Assembly: GCA_030750765.1 (NCBI GenBank)
Contig: JASMHM010000003.1
Span: forward strand, 85,385-149,384
DNA: 64,000 bases
Reading direction: 5' to 3'
Source of the DNA: Candidatus Woesearchaeota archaeon
GTDB lineage: Archaea > Nanobdellota > Nanobdellia > Woesearchaeales > ARS49
The notes below the pieces were generated by a model. The model ran no database searches. It was given only the letters and a program-made list of their open reading frames with translations, and was not told the DNA's origin. Of this stretch, positions 1 through 8,194 are shown piece by piece. Position 1 is the stretch's first letter. Every line of letters starts with the position of its first letter. Both the position numbers and the translations under genes were made by a program.

Positions 1-315
1 TTGATCCACGCTTAGGCTAGTAATTGCTATGCGCATCTGGGCTACGCTGTTGCTGAAGAGCACGATAAACACGATTATCCAGAATGCAGCTAACAATCCG
101 CCATACAATCGCCTTCTTGCTTTGGAGAGCTGGTACTTTGACATGCGTTTGCTGTAATCATTTTTCAATTTTTGGACCAGAATGATCAACGCAACGCCGA
201 TCATGAACGTGACAAAGAGTGTGCTGAAGTAATAGCACAGCGCAAACAATATGGTGAGCACAACGAAGATGCCACTTAGGATTTGCCAAACTTTAGGATG
301 GGGAGATAGCGCCAT
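1..315 (-). CDS. Polytopic membrane protein, partial (possibly AI-2E/PerM-like permease)
   Basis: Read on the minus strand, this frame starts with ATG at 315 (overlapping the upstream gene's stop as TGATG) and stays open to the window edge, so only the first 105 residues are seen. Residues about 8-42 form two hydrophobic segments; a basic linker follows and a third segment lies near residues 70-92, followed by an amphipathic stretch. This layout resembles the N-terminus of AI-2E/PerM-family permeases, but no diagnostic motif is present, so the family is a guess. It is translationally coupled to the ECF-like gene upstream. Confidence 0.6.
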   Translation of the reverse strand, partial: MALSPHPKVWQILSGIFVVLTILFALCYYFSTLFVTFMIGVALIILVQKLKNDYSKRMSKYQLSKARRRLYGGLLAAFWIIVFIVLFSNSVAQMRIAITSLSVDQ

Positions 316-800
316 CAGTCAGTGCCTCCTGCGAGACGGTAGATACCTGCAACAAGCATTAAGGCCACAACACCCATGAACGTTTCGTACAACAATCCGT
401 ACAGTAAAGCACCGGTGAGCATGCTTGTTTGCATGGCATTAAAAGAGATAAACATAACGAGGTTGAGAACATGACCCACGATTAAGGAGCAGGCGACGAT
501 AGGGGAGGGTAGTTTTCCTCGAAGATGGCCTGCAATCCCTCCCATGATGCCGTGAGGGATGATGGCTAGCCACTCAAACACAGAACCAGCAGGGGTGAGT
601 GCGGTGAGGAACGTGCCTAGCACCCCAACAAGGATGCCTGCTCGCATTCCAAACAGCACGCCTGCGAGTACCGGAACGAACATGTTTACTGCGATGTTTG
701 CTCCAGGAATGAACGGATTGGGCTGGATAGAACGCGCGTTGCCTAAGAGAACATAGGCAAGAACCAGGACGCCAATGCGGATGACCTGCTTTCGATCCAT
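315..800 (-). CDS. ECF-transporter S-component-like membrane protein
   Basis: A 161-residue protein with about five or six hydrophobic segments. The stretch around residues 33-65 (asparagine/valine-rich helix, then a glycine-rich GVLFGMRAGILVGVLGTF segment) resembles substrate-binding S components of energy-coupling-factor vitamin transporters, which have about six helices and 160-200 residues. A TATA-like box (centre about 826) lies 26 bp before the ATG, implying a leaderless transcript. No ECF ATPase or T component is visible nearby, and the downstream gene does not look like EcfT, so substrate and partners are unknown. Family assignment is moderate. Confidence 0.6.
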   Translation of the reverse strand: MDRKQVIRIGVLVLAYVLLGNARSIQPNPFIPGANIAVNMFVPVLAGVLFGMRAGILVGVLGTFLTALTPAGSVFEWLAIIPHGIMGGIAGHLRGKLPSPIVACSLIVGHVLNLVMFISFNAMQTSMLTGALLYGLLYETFMGVVALMLVAGIYRLAGGTD

Positions 801-836
801 ACTGTTACGCCGGAGAATCCGCTTATAATGCTTTGT

Positions 837-1838
837 TTATTTTTCTTTGAACTCAACGAATTTCTTGAGAAGCGCAGGAAGAATGCCATTCAACACCCGT
901 CCTCCTTTAGCACAGATACCTCGCCAATCCCCCAAACTAATGGCCATGATGCGTGGTTTACTCGTGTAGGATTTCATTTGCTTTTGTTCTGCCAACGCCA
1001 AAAGATTATGGGCAATAACGTCTGCGTGGAGGTGCGCATTTTGTGCAGTTTTTTCTTCTTGCACGCCTGCGATGTCTCCTCCAACAAACACGTTGGGTAA
1101 CGAGCTTTGTAGGAACTCATTCACAACGATGTATCCTTTCTTATCTTTATCTCCAGAAAAGAAAGGAACGTCTGCTTTGATGCCTGCGCACCAAAAGGTT
1201 AGGTCGGATTCAATCTTTGTACCTTTGTCTGTGATAAAGGTGTTTTTTTCGCGGTCCACCACTTTCTCTCCAAAAATAATCCGGGCGTGATGTTTTTCTA
1301 GGAAGTCTTTGGCGTAGTTGCCTGCTTTGGAAGGGTTTCGCTCCATGAGCTTGTCTCGGGGATGTACGATGGTGAGTTTTGCCTGCGTGCTCTCGGCTAT
1401 CTCTGCAGCCACCTCGACCCCGATCAATCCTCCGCCAATCACAAGAACTTTTTTGGCCTGTGCGAGTACTGGAGCGAGTTGTTGTATTTGGTGTCCATTG
1501 GTGACGGTGTAGACATCTGTGGTGTCTTTGAGAAAAATAGGATAGCTGATGCCAGTACATACGATGGCATAGTCAAACACGACATTATGATTTTGGCTTG
1601 TTGCTCTACTGTTGGTCAAGGACTGAACAGGTTCTGTGATCACTGTTGTTTTTTTGAGTAACTCAGCCCAGGGTCGTTGGATTTTTTGGGCGTAGTCTGC
1701 GTTGGTGAGCAGTTTGTGTATGCTGGGGGTGTACTCAAAATAGTCCTTAGTGTCAAAGAGCGTTACGGTATGCTTGCTCTCAAGTTTTTTGGCACAGTGC
1801 AACCCACAGAATCCTCCACCGATAATTGCTACGCGCAT
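837..1838 (-). CDS. FAD/NAD(P)-dependent oxidoreductase, NDH-2/FSP1-like
   Basis: A two-dinucleotide-binding-domain flavoprotein of 333 residues. The N-terminal FAD-binding GGGFCG motif is at residues 7-12, a second GGGLIG motif for NAD(P)H is at 135-140, and the late FAD-contacting FVGGD motif is at 251-255. It lacks the longer C-terminal membrane-anchoring part of classical type II NADH dehydrogenases and is closer in size to AIF/FSP1-type quinone reductases. Expected role: transfer of electrons from NAD(P)H to a quinone or other acceptor at the membrane. Its ATG lies immediately after the stop of the upstream proline-rich gene, so the two are probably one operon. Confidence 0.85.
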   Translation of the reverse strand: MRVAIIGGGFCGLHCAKKLESKHTVTLFDTKDYFEYTPSIHKLLTNADYAQKIQRPWAELLKKTTVITEPVQSLTNSRATSQNHNVVFDYAIVCTGISYPIFLKDTTDVYTVTNGHQIQQLAPVLAQAKKVLVIGGGLIGVEVAAEIAESTQAKLTIVHPRDKLMERNPSKAGNYAKDFLEKHHARIIFGEKVVDREKNTFITDKGTKIESDLTFWCAGIKADVPFFSGDKDKKGYIVVNEFLQSSLPNVFVGGDIAGVQEEKTAQNAHLHADVIAHNLLALAEQKQMKSYTSKPRIMAISLGDWRGICAKGGRVLNGILPALLKKFVEFKEK

Positions 1839-2393
1839 TTACTTGTTACCAAAGTAGAACATCTTTTCTATGGCTACGTCCTCTGGACGATAGCCGCCTG
1901 AACGAGGGTGGTCTTTTTCCTCCTTTTCTGTAGGTTCAGGAGTTTCAGGCTGCGCTGGCTCAGGCATAGGTTCGGGTACGGGTTCTGGTGTGTCAGGAGC
2001 AGGCTCTGGTGCGTCCGGCTCGGGAGCAGGCTCGGGATCTGGAAGGGGTTCTGGATCAGGTGTGGGTACAGATTGCGTAGGAGTTTGGATTTTCAATCGT
2101 TCTATCTCTCCTCGCATATTCACTACTTCTGCTGAGAGGTTTGCCACGTCATTCCTCAACGTGTTGATTTCACTAAAATAACGATTGTCGTCTAGCGCTC
2201 CTTGCACTGCAGGGTTGGCCGCAGCATCTTCGTCTGTTGCTACAGGAACGTGTGGCTGTTGTGGATGAAGCATTGGCGGTTCATTAAACACCGCTCTTGC
2301 TTGTTTGAAGGCCTCATCATTGGTGAGGTCGAATCCTTGCTGTAGTTCTTTAGCAAGATTGTTCACTTTTTTTGCTTTCTCAATATCCATCAT
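1839..2393 (-). CDS. Coiled-coil protein with Pro/Glu-rich repeat region
   Basis: A 184-residue protein with three parts: an N-terminal helical segment (residues about 1-35), a short coiled coil (about 70-95), and a low-complexity stretch of PEP/PDP/APE-type dipeptide and tripeptide repeats (about 100-160), ending in a charged tail. No signal peptide or membrane segment is visible. Either of two adjacent ATG codons (2393 or 2390) could be used; a TATA-like box centred about 2414 favours 2390. Function unknown; a Pro/Glu-rich tract often acts as a stiff spacer. It precedes the flavoprotein gene without a gap. Confidence 0.65.
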   Translation of the reverse strand: MMDIEKAKKVNNLAKELQQGFDLTNDEAFKQARAVFNEPPMLHPQQPHVPVATDEDAAANPAVQGALDDNRYFSEINTLRNDVANLSAEVVNMRGEIERLKIQTPTQSVPTPDPEPLPDPEPAPEPDAPEPAPDTPEPVPEPMPEPAQPETPEPTEKEEKDHPRSGGYRPEDVAIEKMFYFGNK

Positions 2394-2427
2394 TTTCTCG
2401 AGACCTTGTCACATAAAAACCTACCTA

Positions 2428-3123
2428 TCAATGAACGGTTCCGCTAAAGTTTTCTTTGATAAATTGTACCATCATCTCGTTTCCTGCAAGCTGGTACGCT
2501 TTGAGCGCGGTGGTGAAGAGTCCTTGTTTCATGCACGTGTCTCCTAACGTGGAGAGCATCTCTTTATCATTTGCTAGCTCAAAGGCCTTTGCAGCGTAGC
2601 CTAGCTGTCCGTCTTCCAAACAGTGCTTGCCTACTTCGATAAGTTTTTCGCGATTGTTAATGCTAGAAAACACCTCTATGGCGTAATCCCATTTGCTCTT
2701 AGTTACGCACTGTTCTCCTACACGCACTAACTCTTCAGTATTGTTCAAAGCTCTAAACGCTTTGATGGCATCTTGCAGTTTTCCATCCTCCAAGCACTTG
2801 TTTCCTGCCTCGGTGAGCTTTTCTGTACTGTTTGCGAGTCGGTAGGCGTCTATGGCGTTGGCAAACATGCCCACGACTTCATAGTCTTCGCCAATCTTGA
2901 TGAGCTTGTCTCGATTGCCAGATAGAACAAATGCTTTCATGGCCTCGGAGAGCTTTCCTCGTCGAGCATACTCATCCCCTAAGAGCGTGAGTACGGTTTT
3001 TTTGGTCTCCTCATTGAACATGCTCAGGTTGATGTTGTCTAGTCCTTTGTCTAGCAAACTAGGCATAATTTTCTTAAAGTTAGAAACATCTTGTTCGTAT
3101 TGCTGATTGGTCGCATCGCTCAT
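2428..3123 (-). CDS. Alpha-solenoid (TPR-like) repeat protein
   Basis: A 231-residue protein built from at least five consecutive repeats of about 33 residues from residue about 70 to 220. Each has the form hydrophobic-x-x-G-x-x-C/Y...G-x-(hydrophobic)-x-x-A-(I/A)-x-A-(Y/F), as in KLIEVGKHCLEDGQLGYAAK. Such helix-turn-helix repeats make a protein-binding solenoid. Partners are unknown. The 5' untranslated region contains a short inverted repeat (GGAGA/TCTCC near 3141-3156) and a TATA-like box around 3164, so this message probably has a short leader, unlike most neighbours. Confidence 0.75.
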   Translation of the reverse strand: MSDATNQQYEQDVSNFKKIMPSLLDKGLDNINLSMFNEETKKTVLTLLGDEYARRGKLSEAMKAFVLSGNRDKLIKIGEDYEVVGMFANAIDAYRLANSTEKLTEAGNKCLEDGKLQDAIKAFRALNNTEELVRVGEQCVTKSKWDYAIEVFSSINNREKLIEVGKHCLEDGQLGYAAKAFELANDKEMLSTLGDTCMKQGLFTTALKAYQLAGNEMMVQFIKENFSGTVH

Positions 3124-3184
3124 TGTTCTTACCCGACAATGGAGAATTTAGTCTCCAAGTATATAAGTATTTCTGTGATGCAGC

Positions 3185-3478
3185 CTAGAGCAGTAAAACG
3201 CTAGCGAGCACGCCAAGAAAGAGTCCCACGACGATATCTTTCCACGAATGTCGGCCGTGAAACGCCTTGATATCATGCACAACCACCAAGAGAACGGCCA
3301 CGCTCACCCAGAATACGGACGTCATCCCTTCAGTGATGTAGACGGCAGAACAAAGGCCTGCCAGGAACGCAGTGTGGGAGCTGGGAAAGCCTCCGCTGTC
3401 CCAAAACTTGTGTCCGTTAGCCAACTTGAACAGTTGGCTGGCAAGCCACGCGGCCAATCCAGGAAGTAAGACAAACAT
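3185..3478 (-). CDS. Divergent PAP2 family (DUF212) membrane protein
   Basis: A short polytopic membrane protein carrying the GGFPSSHTAF motif of the divergent PAP2/DUF212 (YuiD-like) family near residues 30-39, with a histidine-containing HSWKDIVVG segment near the C-terminus that matches the family's second conserved block. Family members resemble membrane phosphatidate or undecaprenyl-phosphate phosphatases, but activity is mostly unproven. I chose the ATG at 3478 rather than the GTG at 3499: it lies 26 bp from the centre of the TATA-like box at 3499-3508 and gives the 97-residue length expected for this compact family. Confidence 0.8.
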   Translation of the reverse strand: MFVLLPGLAAWLASQLFKLANGHKFWDSGGFPSSHTAFLAGLCSAVYITEGMTSVFWVSVAVLLVVVHDIKAFHGRHSWKDIVVGLFLGVLASVLLL

Positions 3479-3498
3479 CCGCGTAGGAGAGCGAAACA

Positions 3499-3508
3499 CT
3501 TATTTAAG
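3499..3508. promoter_or_regulatory. Palindromic TATA-like box shared by divergent genes
   Basis: The ten bases CTTATTTAAG are near-symmetrical and lie about 26 bp from the ATG at 3478 on the minus strand and about 24 bp from the GTG at 3527 on the plus strand. One box could therefore drive leaderless transcription in both directions. Inferred from spacing only. Confidence 0.55.
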
Positions 3509-3526
3509 CGTTGTCTTAGGCAGTAT

Positions 3527-4459
3527 GTGAAAGAACTTCCTGCTGACGTATTAGCCACAAAAGAAGACAAGCGATTTGCCACCACTGAGATAGTGGCAGA
3601 CTATCGAGCACAACGGTTAGCGTGCGACACGCTTTTGGAGATAGGATGTGGGGTGGGCATGCAAACAAGGAGTTTTGCGGAAACGTGCAAAAAAGTTATT
3701 GCGGTTGATACTGACAAACGAAAAGTTATCTTTGCTAGAAAGAATTGTAAGGCTAGTAATGTCGACTTCCATGTGGGAGATGGCTTAAAAGTGTTAGAAT
3801 CCACAGAAGCAGATGTTGTTTTTTGTGATCCTGAACGGCCAGCAAGCGAAGGTCAAAGAAAATTAAGCAGCCTCCAGCCAGACCCTACCAAGCTTTTGGA
3901 GATGTGTGAAGAGAAGGGTGCAGCGTTGGCCATAGAACTTCCCCCACAAATACAGCAAGTTTCCTTTCCTGCAGAACTAGAATATCTTGATGTGGGAGGC
4001 AAGTTAAACCGGTTGACTGCCTACACAGGAAGGTTAGCAAGAAGTTCTGCAAGCGTTGTAGCGTTGCCTAGCAGGTATCGCATCGAAGGGAACAAAGGGG
4101 AAGGTAAGGAAGGCCACGTAGGAGAGTGGCTCTCAGAACTCAGCCCCGCAGTGGTCAAAGCAGGATTGGTGGGCCAGTTTGGAGAAGGGGTGAGTGATGG
4201 AAAGGCATGGTATGTCACCAACAAACTCCAAAACCCTTTCGTGGTCAACACCTACAAAGTGCTAGGGGAGGCAGAAAATGTTGAGGAAGCTGTAGTCTTA
4301 CTCAAAAAACACGGTTTTGGAAAGGTACTTCTACGCCTTAGAGTGAAACCAGAAGAATACTGGCGTGTTCGCAAGCAAGTAGAGGCAGATTTAGAGGGAG
4401 AAAAACAAGCCGCACTCTTAGAAATTCACCAAAAACTGTACGTCGTGAGTAAGGTATAA
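3527..4459 (+). CDS. Class I SAM-dependent methyltransferase with C-terminal THUMP-like domain
   Basis: A 310-residue protein. The SAM-binding motif I LLEIGCGVG is at residues 36-44, an acidic residue after strand 2 is at about 61 (VIAVDTDKRK), and the catalytic-loop-like CDPERPA is at about 100-106. The C-terminal half (about 165-310) resembles the THUMP-like domain attached to some RNA-modifying methyltransferases, including the segment around residues 215-245 (AVVKAGLVGQF...). Likely an RNA methyltransferase; the target is unknown. It starts with GTG at 3527, about 24 bp from a TATA-like box; an ATG two bases earlier is followed at once by a stop. Confidence 0.8.
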   Translation: MKELPADVLATKEDKRFATTEIVADYRAQRLACDTLLEIGCGVGMQTRSFAETCKKVIAVDTDKRKVIFARKNCKASNVDFHVGDGLKVLESTEADVVFCDPERPASEGQRKLSSLQPDPTKLLEMCEEKGAALAIELPPQIQQVSFPAELEYLDVGGKLNRLTAYTGRLARSSASVVALPSRYRIEGNKGEGKEGHVGEWLSELSPAVVKAGLVGQFGEGVSDGKAWYVTNKLQNPFVVNTYKVLGEAENVEEAVVLLKKHGFGKVLLRLRVKPEEYWRVRKQVEADLEGEKQAALLEIHQKLYVVSKV

Positions 4460-4498
4460 GCTACAACATTTATATATGCCAACAGGTGGGAAGGCGCT

Positions 4499-5239
4499 AT
4501 GACACTGAACTGGTGGCTCGTTACGCTAACTACACCCCTGGAGTTGTACAGCAGCGCTCCGTGGATCATCGATCTCATCATACTTTGTGCGTTTCTCATG
4601 GCTGCCTTCCATTACGCAGCAGGTCTTGTGTTCCGAACGCGCGGAGAGGCACCAGGCGATCAGGGAGCAGAAAACACCCACCCAATGGCAAGACGCATCG
4701 CAGTTGTGATCGGTCTGGCTACAGGTTTCTTGATAGAAGTACAACTCTTACGAACAGGAAATCCTCCACCGCAAACCTTACTTGACTATATCGGCTTTCT
4801 CATCTTCTTCCTTGTCATCATCATCGCTATTGCCTTCTGGCAGTTCATGCGCGAGTTCACGGCAGATGGCAGCGGAGGGTATAATCATTTCCTAGCAATA
4901 GGTTTGCCAGTATTGTTCGGTCTGATGTTGATGACCATGATCGTAGACACGTTAGTAACATATAGTCCTGTAGCAGAGGACATGCTAGTACAAGCATTCA
5001 TGTGGACGGTCCTCATCATGCTCGTGTACGGAGCGTGGTACTTGATAACAACGCAGGTGTTTACCGGCAACCAACAGCAGAACAACCAAAACCAACAACA
5101 AAACCAGAATCAGAACCAGAATCAACAACAAAACCAGAATCAGAACCGACGACGAAACACTAATCGGGCTCAGCTCGCCGCTCAGGCTAGGCAGATCCAA
5201 CTAGCACTCAACAACCTAAGGCGGTCACTTGGAATATGA
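4499..5239 (+). CDS. Polytopic membrane protein with Gln/Asn-rich tail
   Basis: A 246-residue protein with about five hydrophobic segments in residues 20-185, followed by a low-complexity tail of Gln and Asn (about 191-220) and a basic, probably helical C-terminus. The tail is encoded by a 30-bp near-perfect tandem repeat. A TATA-like box centred about 4473 lies 26 bp before the ATG, so the transcript is probably leaderless. The stop overlaps the next gene's start (ATGA), so the coiled-coil protein downstream is likely co-translated and may be a partner. No known family recognised. Confidence 0.75.
   Translation: MTLNWWLVTLTTPLELYSSAPWIIDLIILCAFLMAAFHYAAGLVFRTRGEAPGDQGAENTHPMARRIAVVIGLATGFLIEVQLLRTGNPPPQTLLDYIGFLIFFLVIIIAIAFWQFMREFTADGSGGYNHFLAIGLPVLFGLMLMTMIVDTLVTYSPVAEDMLVQAFMWTVLIMLVYGAWYLITTQVFTGNQQQNNQNQQQNQNQNQNQQQNQNQNRRRNTNRAQLAAQARQIQLALNNLRRSLGI
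5093..5147 (+). repeat. 30-bp tandem repeat encoding Gln/Asn tract
   Basis: The unit beginning CAACAACAAAACCAGAATC at 5093 is repeated exactly 30 bases later at 5123 and matches for at least 25 bases. It is in frame and lies inside the tail of the membrane protein gene, so unit-number changes would lengthen or shorten the Q/N tract without a frameshift. Confidence 0.9.
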
Positions 5240-6402
5240 TCCAGATCGATAAGCTCAAGGCAGACGTTAAGGGTGCAGCCGAACACGTAGATGATCTCGA
5301 GGCGGAACTGGAAAGAGGCGTTGAAGAGGCAGAAGAGGAGGCCATCCAGACCCAGCTTGACGACGTGGAGCGGTTGATACATGACGAGTTCAAGCCACAG
5401 GTGGAGATGGTGGAAGAGAGACAGAGTGAACTACAAAACATTCATGAATTACTTGTCCAGGCAATACATATCACCGAAACACAAGGGTTCAATCAAGAGG
5501 CTTTCTCTTCAGCAGTAGAAGGAATTCAAGGCATGATCTCTATCGCAGAAGACACAGAACCCCACAGTGCCGACCTAGATGGGTTACGCGCATGGGAGAT
5601 GGCTCTTGCACAACAACTCAGCGACCATACAGAGCCACGACAAGTAAAGGAAGGACTTCAAAAGTTGCTCCTCCAATGGGAATCGCTCGCTCGAGCGTAC
5701 AACGCCGAGGCCGGTCAAACGGCAACACCCTTCACATCACCAACCATCCCGCACACCACTCCTACACATCCACCGAACACTGAACCTATCAAATCAGCAC
5801 CCGAACCACCCTCCACTAATCCAGTAGAGGAATGGGCAGAAGAATTGCTTCCACGCGTGCAAGAAGCAATAGCAAAACTCGAAACAGCCAAAGACCAACT
5901 ATCAGGCCTGCCAGAATTGCTCACAAAGGTAGAAGAAAAAATAGAACTATTGAAGAATTCAGAGGAAAGCTTGCGATTGTACTTGGCAGGTACGCCCCTT
6001 GACCTAGAGAGCACAAAGAACGCCCTCACCCAGATAGAAGAGGTCAGACTGCCAGATACCGTTTTGTTGCTGTCAGAGATTGAGAGCGCGTTGGCAAAAC
6101 CACAGCTCACACCGGAACAACATCAGCAGCTTGAGAGCGGGAATGTCCTGCACAAGGTAGGCTTGTTACGTAAGAGCTATATCGCGCTGAAGGATCTTGC
6201 TAACACGTTCGATCAGAGCAACCATGAAGCAGCACAAGAGAGGGACTGGGCAATACACAAAATGGACCTATTACAAGAACTCATTGCTAACCCAAACACT
6301 CCTGAAGCGTTCGATGCACTCATGAGATATAGTACAGGAAAAGAATATCTTGAGGTAGAAATACAACAAAGAATTGCAAGACTTCAAGCAGCCTCAGGTT
6401 GA
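5236..6402 (+). CDS. Long coiled-coil protein
   Basis: A 388-residue, acidic, mostly helical protein. The N-terminal region (about 1-75) and the region about 205-260 have heptad-like patterns; between them is a Thr/Pro-rich linker (about 165-200). No membrane segment, signal peptide or enzyme motif is visible. The ATG overlaps the stop of the upstream membrane protein by four bases, so the two probably form an operon and perhaps a complex. Its last 19 bases overlap the convergent PRC-barrel gene. Function unknown. Confidence 0.75.
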   Translation: MIQIDKLKADVKGAAEHVDDLEAELERGVEEAEEEAIQTQLDDVERLIHDEFKPQVEMVEERQSELQNIHELLVQAIHITETQGFNQEAFSSAVEGIQGMISIAEDTEPHSADLDGLRAWEMALAQQLSDHTEPRQVKEGLQKLLLQWESLARAYNAEAGQTATPFTSPTIPHTTPTHPPNTEPIKSAPEPPSTNPVEEWAEELLPRVQEAIAKLETAKDQLSGLPELLTKVEEKIELLKNSEESLRLYLAGTPLDLESTKNALTQIEEVRLPDTVLLLSEIESALAKPQLTPEQHQQLESGNVLHKVGLLRKSYIALKDLANTFDQSNHEAAQERDWAIHKMDLLQELIANPNTPEAFDALMRYSTGKEYLEVEIQQRIARLQAASG

Positions 6403-6686
6403 GGCGCTTCTGCAGTAACTTCTACTTCTTCATCAGGGTGCGCAGGCACTGCGTTTCTGCTAATAATAACAATATCACCCATAGCTTTCACCAACTGATG
6501 TGGAACGACAACGCCCTTGGCATTGCCTAAGATTTTAGATAAATAAGAACCTCTAACGGCTGCAACTCTCCAGCCGTGGATTTTTGTTTGGGTAATAACT
6601 GCTTCTTCAATATCTCCAAAGTAATGACCCTCATCGGTGAACACTTTCATACCAAATGTTTCCGAAACTTTTCGCATTTGTAACAT
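6384..6686 (-). CDS. PRC-barrel domain protein
   Basis: A 100-residue protein whose residues about 8-80 match a PRC-barrel fold: a strand with MKVFTDEGHYFGDIEEAVI, a hydrophobic middle and a late strand with DIVIIS. The tail is rich in Glu, Pro and Ala. Small PRC-barrel proteins are widespread in archaea; some act in RNA metabolism or cell division (CdvA contains one), but this copy's role is unknown. The ATG at 6686 follows an AAGGGG-like ribosome-binding sequence, and the TATA-like box is about 44 bp upstream, so the transcript seems to have a leader. Confidence 0.75.
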   Translation of the reverse strand: MLQMRKVSETFGMKVFTDEGHYFGDIEEAVITQTKIHGWRVAAVRGSYLSKILGNAKGVVVPHQLVKAMGDIVIISRNAVPAHPDEEVEVTAEAPQPEAA

Positions 6687-6786
6687 TATAACCCCTTGTC
6701 GTTATTCACCAGGAGTCATGGTTGTATTTAAATGTTTTGGATGTTGCCCGTCCAAGTATATAAACAACCAGAGGCTTACACCACTT

Positions 6787-7455
6787 ATGCTGACCATAAT
6801 CGGAACATCCCATATCGCGAAAGAAAGCGTCCAAGAAGTAGATGCAGCCATCCGAAGCAAAAAACCAGACATTGTTGCGGTAGAGTTGGACCGCAAACGC
6901 ATGCACGGACTCCTTACTGGAGGGAATAAAGGCATGAGTCTCAGCCAGATACGACAGGTAGGCTTGAAGGGATGGATGTTCGGCAACCTTGGTGGTTGGG
7001 TAGAAAGGAAGCTAGGCAGCAAGGTGGGCGTGAGTCCGGGGAGCGACATGCTCCAAGCGTACAAGACAGCAAGAGAACTCAACATTAAGGTAGCGTTGGT
7101 AGACCAAGACATCACGATAACACTCAAAAAGTTAAGCAAGTCCATTTCGTGGAGGGAACGATGGAATTTCTTGGTAGACATTGTCAAGGGCTTGTTTGGA
7201 AAATCAGTCAAGATGGACTTGAGCAAGGTTCCAGACAAGGAGTTAGTAAAAAAACTCATCAACGAAATGAAAGTACGCTATCCTAGCTTGTACAGAGTGT
7301 TAGTGGAAGAACGAAACATGTACATGGCCAGACGACTAGCAATACTGATGAAGAAGTATCCTGACAAGCACATTCTCGCAGTTATGGGTGCTGGCCACGA
7401 GAAAGAAGTCAGGAAAGAAGCGCAAAGCTATTTAAACAAGATCGACGCCCCGTAA
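6787..7455 (+). CDS. TraB/PrgY family protein
   Basis: A 222-residue protein with the TraB-family N-terminus (IIGTSHIAKESVQEV and VAVELDRKRM) and the late LAVMGAGHEKEV motif that carries a conserved histidine. The family includes PrgY, TIKI proteins and archaeal homologues; some members are proposed metalloproteases, though the function in archaea is unknown. The frame extends 50 codons further upstream, but the ATG at 6787 lies 26 bp from a TATA-like box (GTATATAAAC, about 6757-6766) and gives the usual family N-terminus. No C-terminal membrane segments are present. A membrane protein of the site-2 protease fold follows 4 bp downstream. Confidence 0.85.
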   Translation: MLTIIGTSHIAKESVQEVDAAIRSKKPDIVAVELDRKRMHGLLTGGNKGMSLSQIRQVGLKGWMFGNLGGWVERKLGSKVGVSPGSDMLQAYKTARELNIKVALVDQDITITLKKLSKSISWRERWNFLVDIVKGLFGKSVKMDLSKVPDKELVKKLINEMKVRYPSLYRVLVEERNMYMARRLAILMKKYPDKHILAVMGAGHEKEVRKEAQSYLNKIDAP

Positions 7456-7459
7456 GCGT

Positions 7460-8194
7460 ATGCACAATTACAAGGACAAGTTCGAAAAGTACTTTCCCTT
7501 TACGTACGAAGAAAAAAAATCATTCTGGATTGCAGCGGTGGCCATGGCAGTCATCCTCGCCAGCACGGTAAGCTTCGGTAACGCAGCAGGCGCAGTATGG
7601 AATCTTATCGTAAGCTTGATCATCACGGCCTCTGCATTGTACGCACACCACGCAGGCCAACGCTTGTGGGGATTTCGGTCAGGCGTGAAAGTAAAGCAAG
7701 AACTATGGTGGTACGGGTTACTCATTGGCCTGATGCTGCTCATCCTAACCAGAGGAAGTGTGAAATTCTTTGCGATGACCGGCACGGTCATGATTTCCTT
7801 AAAGTCTCACAGACTAGGATTCTATCGCTACCACCCCATGTTTAGCCAACTGAGCATGTTGCTGCTCGCAGGTCCTGTGTTTAACGTGCTTCTCGGAGGA
7901 ATCGCAAAAACAGTAGAAGTATTGATCCTTCCTGGCAACAACTTTCTCCAAGATATCTTCTTGTTTAACATGCTTTTTGCCGTGTACAACATGTTCCCCA
8001 TCCCGCCCTTGGATGGCAGTAAGATCTTTTTTGAAAGCAGATTGTTGTACGCGTTCGTGGCCGGCACGCTCCTAGGGTATGTAGTATTAGCAGGCTTCTT
8101 TGACTACTATTCCTACATCGTGGCATTGCTCATAGGAGGCGTGTGCTGGTTGAGTTTCTACTTTGCGTTTGAGAAGGAATACAGAGATTCTTAA
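7460..8194 (+). CDS. Site-2 protease (M50) family membrane protein lacking the HExxH motif
   Basis: A 244-residue polytopic membrane protein with the layout of archaeal site-2 protease homologues. The C-terminal metal-site motif NMFPIPPLDG is intact (residues about 177-186). The position where HExxH is expected instead reads HHAGQ (63-67), replacing the catalytic glutamate and the second histidine. It is therefore probably an inactive pseudoprotease, perhaps a substrate-binding or scaffold protein. It follows the TraB gene by 4 bp and is probably co-transcribed with it. Confidence is high for the fold and moderate for loss of activity. Confidence 0.75.
   Translation: MHNYKDKFEKYFPFTYEEKKSFWIAAVAMAVILASTVSFGNAAGAVWNLIVSLIITASALYAHHAGQRLWGFRSGVKVKQELWWYGLLIGLMLLILTRGSVKFFAMTGTVMISLKSHRLGFYRYHPMFSQLSMLLLAGPVFNVLLGGIAKTVEVLILPGNNFLQDIFLFNMLFAVYNMFPIPPLDGSKIFFESRLLYAFVAGTLLGYVVLAGFFDYYSYIVALLIGGVCWLSFYFAFEKEYRDS

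Noticed and set aside
5093-5147. CRISPR-like tandem repeat
   Set aside because: Units are contiguous without spacers and encode a Gln/Asn tract in frame.
6637-6786. 50-codon N-terminal extension of the TraB gene
   Set aside because: It would overlap the divergent PRC-barrel gene and its promoter. The ATG at 6787 has the standard TATA spacing and family N-terminus.
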